Below, one piece after another: positions 57,800 to 64,000 of a stretch of 64,000 bases of DNA. The stretch covers positions 12,358,036 to 12,422,035 of the forward strand of contig CP136069.1 of assembly GCA_032622095.1 (NCBI GenBank), written 5' to 3'. The DNA is from Siphonodentalium dalli (taxonomy: Eukaryota; Mollusca; Scaphopoda; Gadilida; Siphonodentaliidae). The notes beneath the pieces are model-generated. The model had not been told where the DNA came from and made no database searches. It saw only the letters and a program-made list of their open reading frames with translations. The position numbers were made by a program, and so were the translations under genes. How positions within the stretch are numbered: the first letter of the stretch is position 1; every line of letters begins with the position of its first letter.

Positions 57800-60060
57800 C
57801 CTACTGATAACACTCATATATGACTGGGAAATTATCTACGTTCGTTCAAATGACAATTTAACCTATTTCAGATGCTGTTTTAATTGAAAACAAAAGGTTA
57901 ACACAGGCAAATATTAGAGTTTTTCAAATACTGGCTGATAGGCATTTATCTACCACATACATTTATTGGAGTTTCTGGTCAGTGTGTGATGAGAGTATGC
58001 TAGGTCTACCTGGTGGTCAAATTTCATACTGCTAAAAAGAAATTCTAATGTATCGGTGTAGTGGATAAATACAGTACCCCACCAGAAGCTGATAGGTGTG
58101 CATAAAACACTAGTATAAGGTATATGCATCCGATTTTACAAAAACAAATTATAAATATCCCAGCATATCCAGTGAGATACAATTCCTCCATGCACGCTAT
58201 TACACAAACATAGCATGTGAATGGCTATTTGGCCATAATACATTTTAAGCTGATCACATCTCAAGATATTGAACTCAGTCATGACTTTTGAGTCACTGTT
58301 GATATTTTAGTAGACATATCCATGACATAGCTCCAATTCAAGTAGAGTTGACATATTTGGAAAATAAAAACAAAATTTAAGAGAGGAAACAACATTTTAT
58401 AAATGCTGATATCTTCAAACCTATGTCATTATGCAGGATACACACAATTGAATCATTTCTATCTATTTCCCGATTAGTCTGTCAACCAGCCCAGTTTCTA
58501 GCATTATTCCATACCACTTGTGTTAGTGTACTTGATCAACGTCTATTGGACTAAATGACAAGCAATCACTAAGCCATACTTTGGATACGTTAGGTGGCGT
58601 GAGAGTAACAGATCATCTGAGTTGATAGACATACAAATAATTCACTGATACACTGATTACACTTTGGTCACATTAATGTTTGAGACAATTTCTCGTTCTT
58701 TTTCCATGCTCACAATGATCAAGGCTTAAATGTCTTAGTTACATCAGTACAAGTGTCGGGAAGGAATTTATTCAACTCACCGTTCCATTTGCAACATGCC
58801 ATAGCTTAATGCCACATACGCAAAGGCCCACATGAGGTCCCAGTAACATAAATATGGTGTTTGCATTTATAATATGTTTTAAGCTGTGACAAATGTAAAA
58901 GTATTGGCACAAAAGATCTTTAGTAAAAATTTGGACCAGGTTATTAAAAATGCGTGTGTTGCCTCTCGGATGGGTACGTATACCTTCCTGTAGTTTTAAT
59001 ACCCCCTTCCGTGCGGGACCCGTGGTAATATTAGGATATATATCTGATCACTAAGTGTAATTTCCAATATTGCACTGCAAACTGCAAAAATGCCAGCTGC
59101 AAAATTACTAAAATAACACGGATTAATTTCTGCCAGTTGTCAACAAATCAGCATTAGTAGTGATCATGTACGACAGAGGTTTTTTGCATGAATGCTAATA
59201 TCACTGAGCTGTTGACAACATATTAAGAACACAGTGCATGTTGGTATTCTCATGCCAGTCAAAATAATGTCACTTAATATGTTGGAATGTGATATCGCAA
59301 TGGCCAGCTCCATCGATAGGCCGGATGCTGCTGATATATGAGTACCATAAACGCCAACAACAGAGGAGACGATAGGTCCGCAATTGGTTCAACGAAGAAA
59401 CCCGACGACTTTCCGACTTTCGAGAAATCCCATTGTAACCCGCCTTGCATTTGTGCTTTTCAACTGCTACAACAAGCTTTCAATCTGTCGGTGGAAATTC
59501 ATAACATAACAATAACCACTGCATGAATGCAAAGTCCCCCTTTTAACATGCATACATTATTTAATCTGCATCTGTATTGGAAAACTTCCCAACTATTGGA
59601 AATTCCCATCATAACGCCACCTATGACTGATAATTCTCAACTGATTGCTACATTTCGGTAAAAACAATTCGGTCTTTCGGTCTAAAAACAACAAATATCA
59701 CTTAATACTATTTGGTATATCAAATAATCAGCACAAAATTCGAACTATTTTGGACGGAAATTTCCAACTAATGTTGTGTAAGGTATGAAATGTCCAACTG
59801 TTGTACTTTTGGGATTCACCCTGACACACGTCCCTTGTGGTAAAGTATTGCCTTGATTGAAATAGGTTTATAAAAATACTTGAGCATGTTCATATATAAT
59901 AACTAATTGGGCTATCCGGCGTTGTCCATGATTGACTCAATAGTATACATGTATATATATAGGCTTTAGCAATGCCAAAGACAAACCATTATTACTAGAG
60001 CACTGTTAAGACCACCACCATGACACAAGCAACATCACTTTCAACACAACTATATTAAAT
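57800..60060. other. Intergenic, no gene recognised
   Basis: AT-rich. A 62-codon frame at 59338-59526 (plus) has a 'CNPPCIC' cysteine cluster but no domain I recognise and no splice context. No repeats were identified except a poly(C) tract at 57750-57762 just before. Confidence 0.35.
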
Positions 60061-60067
60061 AAATACA

Positions 60068-60220
60068 GTGGATAGGATCATCGCAATCTGGGCTCGACGA
60101 TGTTGCAATTGGCACGGGTTACAATCCCGACATGGGCGAAAATTGGGACCTCTCAATGTGCCATTCTCATCGATACATATGTGGCAATTTCGATAATAAA
60201 TGTTCAAGAGCAGTGAATTA
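60068..60220 (+). CDS. C-type lectin-like terminal exon
   Basis: After an acceptor-like 'aataaatacag', the frame reads 'WIGSSQSGLDDVAIGTGY', 'NPDMGENWDLSMCHSHRYIC', then 'GNFDNKCSRAVN' and stop TAA. The W...DxVAI...W-D-x-x-x-C-x4-Y-I-C pattern matches the end of a C-type lectin domain. The cysteine normally after the aspartate ('DC' before VAI) is absent here (DDV), so the inner disulphide could not form. This suggests a diverged paralogue or pseudogene. The stop codon coincides with the TTAA at which a MITE inserted. No upstream exon was found. Confidence 0.5.
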
Positions 60221-60657
60221 ACCCTTTCGGTGCCAGGGGCCGATCCCATCGGCCCTAATTTACGGTCTGTAAAAGCGGCCCTAACAAAATAAAAAAAAAT
60301 ATATATATATATTTTGGGTTGAAATTTTGTGTTGGGTATGCTTAAGCGTGCTATAGCAAATTTAAAACAAACTGGATAAAACCTTAGGGGCATGTTATAA
60401 CTCAAAACTATCACCAAGTATTCATAGTAATAATTGTGATGCCCATGAAAAACGTAAGATTCCCTGGCACTAAACCTACAAAATAAGTCTGTTAAAGAAT
60501 ATAAGAAAAATTATTAAAATTGTAAAAAATTGTAAAAAATAATAACAAATGATGAAAAAATGTTAGGCCAATGCATTCTCTTATATAGATAAGAGAATGC
60601 ATTGGCACACGGTATATGGGTTGATACAAAAATCGGACCTGGCACTGAAAGGGTTAA
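60218..60657 (+). mobile_element. 440-bp TTAA element of the second family
   Basis: Left end TTAA then CCCTTTCGGTGCCAGGGGC; right end 'cctggcactgaaaggg' plus TTAA. It contains a shortened palindromic module (60566-60612) that lacks the usual central 'gcgagtcgaccata' part. No transposase. Confidence 0.8.
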
Positions 60658-61667
60658 GCACATTTGAAACAACGAATATCCATACTGAGTCCGTGTCTCC
60701 ATAAATCTGATATACGCTTGATGGAGTTGGCGACACTGTTTGTGTCCATTTTGCCAGCGCCTTTCCCCTAGCTCCCACATTTCTGACTTGGGGCACGAAC
60801 TAGCCGGCAGCCGGCATAAATGCCAGGTAACTAAACGACCATTGGGCCGGGTGGAAACAGGTTTTTTCCGGGCACGTATGCCGGGTGAGTGGGAGGTCGA
60901 TAGGACCAACAAACAATTTTTTCCGCAACTCAAAAATATTTTTCCTGCAAGTCTTTTTGACTGTTTTTGCAATGTGTTTGGCTTAAAACATATCTATATG
61001 TCAATATTAACATAAATGACAAATTTCATGATGATCAGACAAACAGTGTAGCCTGTAGCTCATGCTAATGGATTGAATTTTGAAATCCAAGATGGCTGCT
61101 GGCAGCCATATTTTTTTGACCGAATGACACCAAAATGTCTTGTTCCTATTTACATGTCAATGTTAACATCCATGACTAATAGTGTGCACAGAAATTCATA
61201 TACAGCTGTTTACAGTGAATATCCCCCCCCCCCGACTCCCCCCTGATTGGGCATGGCATTTTTGCAGTTTGCAGTGCAATTTTTGCCAGCGTATGAACGT
61301 ATCCTAAATTGCCTCTAATAAAATAACAATCAGCGACATGAAAACTGGTCATGGGTGTCGGATGTTCAATAACTCTATTTTACATAGCAAAGATTATTGA
61401 TAGTAGTTCAAAAGGATCAATGAAGAAAACAAAGTGCGATATGACTACTCAAGCATAGAAGATGAAGATGAATGTAAATGTACACGTAAGATCGACATGA
61501 TACTTTTTCAGGTGCCATTTTTTTGGACATTAGGGAGAAACTATAAAGTTTGTGGGCGAATATATTACATAAGAACAACTCCTCTCTGAAAAGAAAAACA
61601 ATAATTTATCTGGACAACCCATCATTAAGTTTGAACGTAAGCAGAAGCTCATGGAAGACATAAACAT
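60658..61667. other. Intergenic with a dispersed repeat
   Basis: 61.00-61.20 kb matches the repeat at 21.2-21.9 kb. A poly(C) tract lies at 61227-61236. Long frames on both strands at 60514-61015 overlap and include MITE sequence, so they are not called. Confidence 0.4.
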
Positions 61668-61668
61668 G

Positions 61669-62060
61669 GCGGGGAATCACGTGGTTTCGAGTTGATGAGC
61701 ACCACGCATTCACAATGACCGAGGCGATCGCAAACTTGACCAGATACGAGGAGAAGGGTAATAAACTAGGATAATTATATATTACATGGTATTTTGACAG
61801 CCACCAGCATATTCTATACCATTTTCAAACCAGCTGATACCTAATCTGTGTCCAAACTCACAGTTGTTTACGCTAAAATTCTTACCAAAGTTGTCAGTCG
61901 AACGATTCTCCTAGAAGTATGGTCTTGCGTATTCCACGAACATCCGACTGGAAACTTTGGTCAGAATGTTATAGAAAACTACTGAGTATTTCCGAACAAA
62001 TAGTGTATCAACTTTAAAAAAAAAAAGCTACCAATCTCGAAACCACGTGATTTCCCCACC
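61669..62060. mobile_element. ~390-bp TIR element with E-box ends
   Basis: The left end 'ggcggggaatcacgtggttt' plus 'cgag' (61669-61692) is mirrored by 'ctcgaaaccacgtgatttcc' plus 'ccacc' (62036-62060) with one or two mismatches. Each end includes CACGTG. Target duplication is not obvious. No coding sequence. Confidence 0.7.
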
Positions 62061-62600
62061 GTGATAAAAAACCGAATCTGAATTAGAAACATTACGATCG
62101 CGGTGCTATGGTTAGGTCCCTAGCGAAGTGGGACGAGGAAGGAGAAAAACCCACATTTTTTTTCTAACTTTATAAAAGAAATGCAAATATATATGGAATA
62201 CCTTGACGACTAATTTGACAACAAAACTAACTATATGCATGTATATACCCATGATAACACTATTATATAATAAAACCCGAAACCCCAGCTATCTCTCAAA
62301 TTTACATTAATCGTTCCTTAACTCGATCATAGAAAAGCCGAGCATGAATTTATTTGCGCCAAACTTAACTCTTTATATAACTGTATAACATGAATTCTTC
62401 ATTAAGAGCACGAACGTTGTGTTACCCAAATGGCCAGCAATAAAAATCTACTTATCTCTTCAAAATAACTATACCACACCAACTATATGATTCATGTATG
62501 ATTTTCTTAATATCGCCAGCCAAAGAGCGGCCCAAGTGAATTGTGTCCCAAGTGAAATTCACTTGGGAGTGCGAACAAAATTGGTGCAAGAATATTATAT
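62061..62600. other. Intergenic, no gene seen
   Basis: No exon or element supported; a short palindrome 'cccaagtgaa' and 'ttcacttggg' occurs at 62549-62568. Confidence 0.35.
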
Positions 62601-62627
62601 ATATATTTAAATGAAGACAATTCCTTT

Positions 62628-63430
62628 ATGAATACTGAAGAATATTTTCTAAAATATAGACTCAAAGTTAATTACTTAACATTGAAAGAAATAGTTTCTT
62701 CAATTCCTATAAAGTGGAGAAAAATAATAAGATCTAGTCAGAATACACTCGATGAAATTAAAAACAATAAGATCCAACAAGACATTCAAAGAGAGGAAAG
62801 GTTAAACTTATAACTCATAAATATTTTAGTACAAAATAAGCCATGTGCCCAAATTGGATGGTGCAACAGACTAAATCTTGAGTCACAACAATTAGACTGG
62901 AAAAACATATACATTAGGTGTTTCAAATTTACACAAAGTACGAAATTTCCAGTCAGTGTTCCAGTTCCAAATAAATCATAATACCTTGGTCACAAATATA
63001 TTCCTAGGAAAATGTAAAATCATATAAAATAGTATGTGTACTTTATGTAACAATGAAAGAGAAAGCACTGAGCACCTACTAGAAAAATGCTGCAAGGTAC
63101 TCCCGTTATGGCATTATGTATCGGGCATTCTGGAGGATTGCTTTAACCCTTTACCCAACAGAACGGCCCTGTGCTTTAACATAAACTCTACATTGATAAC
63201 TGACGAAATTGGAGACAACCAACATTTTTAGCAATAAATAACCTAATACTATGAACAAAACGTTATATTTATTAAACACAATCAAATAAATAAAACGTAT
63301 AAAAAACATCCCTTTTAAGTTACCTAAATCATGAGTTCAAAATAGAAAAATTAGCAACCCAGTGGAATAACAGTTTAGAAAGCAGTATAGAAAAAAGTGG
63401 AACAGTGTCCTCAGCCTAATTAATGGTGTA
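62628..63430 (+). pseudogene. C-terminal fragment of a Tx1/L1-like LINE
   Basis: Several frames add up to the end of a Tx1-like polyprotein. These are 'YLTLKEIVSSIPIKWRKII' (62670-62735), 'NLESQQLDWKNIYIRCFKFT' (62870-62930), the zinc finger 'CTLCNNERESTEHLLEKC' (C-x2-C-x8-H-x4-C, 63037-63090), and 'LNHEFKIEKLATQWNN' (about 63325-63370). Multiple stops and shifts make it dead. A 33-base MITE remnant sits in the frame at 63147-63179. The zinc finger spacing equals that of the LINE at 16.7 kb, consistent with the same broad clade. Confidence 0.75.
63143..63179 (+). mobile_element. 33-bp remnant of the piggyBac-like MITE
   Basis: 'CCCTTTACCCAACAGAACGG' and 'CCCTGTG' are the first bases of the MITE family, flanked by TTTAA on each side (direct 7-base repeat GCTTTAA). 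The rest of the MITE is gone. The insertion length keeps the LINE reading frame. Confidence 0.65.
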
Positions 63431-63439
63431 TCTTTAAAA

Positions 63440-64000
63440 GAATACACGATATAGTTAAATACAGAATAATAGAAGGATCTGAATTTTGAGTGTGTTCTCC
63501 CGGACAGAACACTTCCCAAGTTTTCCCCAAAATGATAGGATGGATATGTGCAAGGCCTCTGCAGAAAGTTCACAAACACAAACTCTAACATGAGTAACAG
63601 GTCAGATTACACATAAAATGCAATCATTATATTTTCTTTATACCATTAAGAGGTCAATCACTAGTTAAATCAGAGAATGACTGCTTAATGAAGACATGTC
63701 AAGAGTTTTTGATGACACGGATTTCATTTTAATTTAAATGATATTTGACATTGTGCCATAATATAACGTAATACAGACAATGCATTGGGAAAAAGTATGA
63801 TTTAATAGCATATATCTTTATTATCGTATAAGATATGTATGTACATGAATGTATGTAATAACATATCGCAAATTGTACAAAAAAGATGAATAAATTATAA
63901 AAAAATATATATTATATGTCTCAACTTAACGTTACTCTGATGTTCGTGCTTTACGTCTGTCTGTCTCATCGTGTTATATCTATTTCCTCAATAAAAAGGA
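63440..64000. other. Intergenic, no gene seen
   Basis: AT-rich. Only the short minus-strand frame at 63337-63591, which overlaps LINE sequence, is open; it has no recognised domain. Confidence 0.35.

Noticed and set aside
60683-60703. Minus-strand frame contains YGDTDSV, the motif C of family B DNA polymerases
   Set aside because: Only this short match is seen; the other polymerase motifs are missing, the frame runs into MITE sequence right after it, and overlapping frames are equally open. Treated as chance unless a profile search of 60.66-61.0 kb says otherwise.
57241-63430. The endonuclease fragment at 57 kb and the C-terminal fragment at 62.6 kb as one interrupted LINE
   Set aside because: Same strand and clade, but 4.8 kb of unrelated DNA including a lectin exon lies between and no RT domain is seen, so two separate fragments are more likely.

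Overview
The window looks like nuclear DNA of a marine invertebrate animal. It is AT-rich and gene-poor, dominated by transposable elements, with canonical GT-AG introns, and there is no sign of operons or bacterial gene spacing. The element mix is Helitron-like elements with core tandem repeats and a CTAGT 3' end, TTAA-target MITEs, a Crypton tyrosine recombinase, Tx1-, CR1- and I/Jockey-like LINEs, and C-type-lectin exons. This would fit a mollusc or another lophotrochozoan, or an invertebrate deuterostome. I cannot assign a species from sequence alone.

Layout. 0-8.5 kb holds a Helitron copy, degenerate satellite-like DNA, a 34-bp minisatellite, and a TIR element (5848-8497) that carries three head-to-tail Helitrons. 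8.5-11.4 kb holds a large foldback element whose centre carries a captured LINE fragment, inserted in an older tandem repeat. 12.0-12.5 kb is a LINE remnant with a 2A-like peptide. 15.7-18.1 kb is a 5'-truncated Tx1-like LINE with a poly(A) tail and a 14-bp target duplication. 23.6-26.8 kb is a near-perfect array of three 453-bp TIR elements separated by two identical ~900-bp spacers. 28-31 kb is a ~3-kb inverted-repeat element. 31.1-32.0 kb is minisatellites, followed by a spliced MULE/FLYWCH-like fragment (32.2-32.6 kb). 33.3-35.4 kb is a nest of TTAA MITEs. 35.9-36.8 kb is a two-exon candidate gene for a secreted protein. 38.9-42.1 kb is a pair of dispersed repeats. 43.1-44.5 kb is an intact Crypton-type tyrosine recombinase. 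45.4-48.8 kb is an almost intact LINE with a single internal stop. 51.3-64 kb is MITEs, two C-type-lectin exons and two Tx1-like LINE fragments.

Functional reading. The only long intact reading frame is the Crypton recombinase. The best host-gene candidates are the signal-peptide exon pair on the minus strand at 35.9-36.8 kb and the C-type-lectin exons at 55.25-55.47 kb (minus) and 60.07-60.22 kb (plus). Most other long open frames lie inside tandem repeats or hairpins and are artefacts. Family assignments rest on motifs read by eye. No database search or folding calculation was run.
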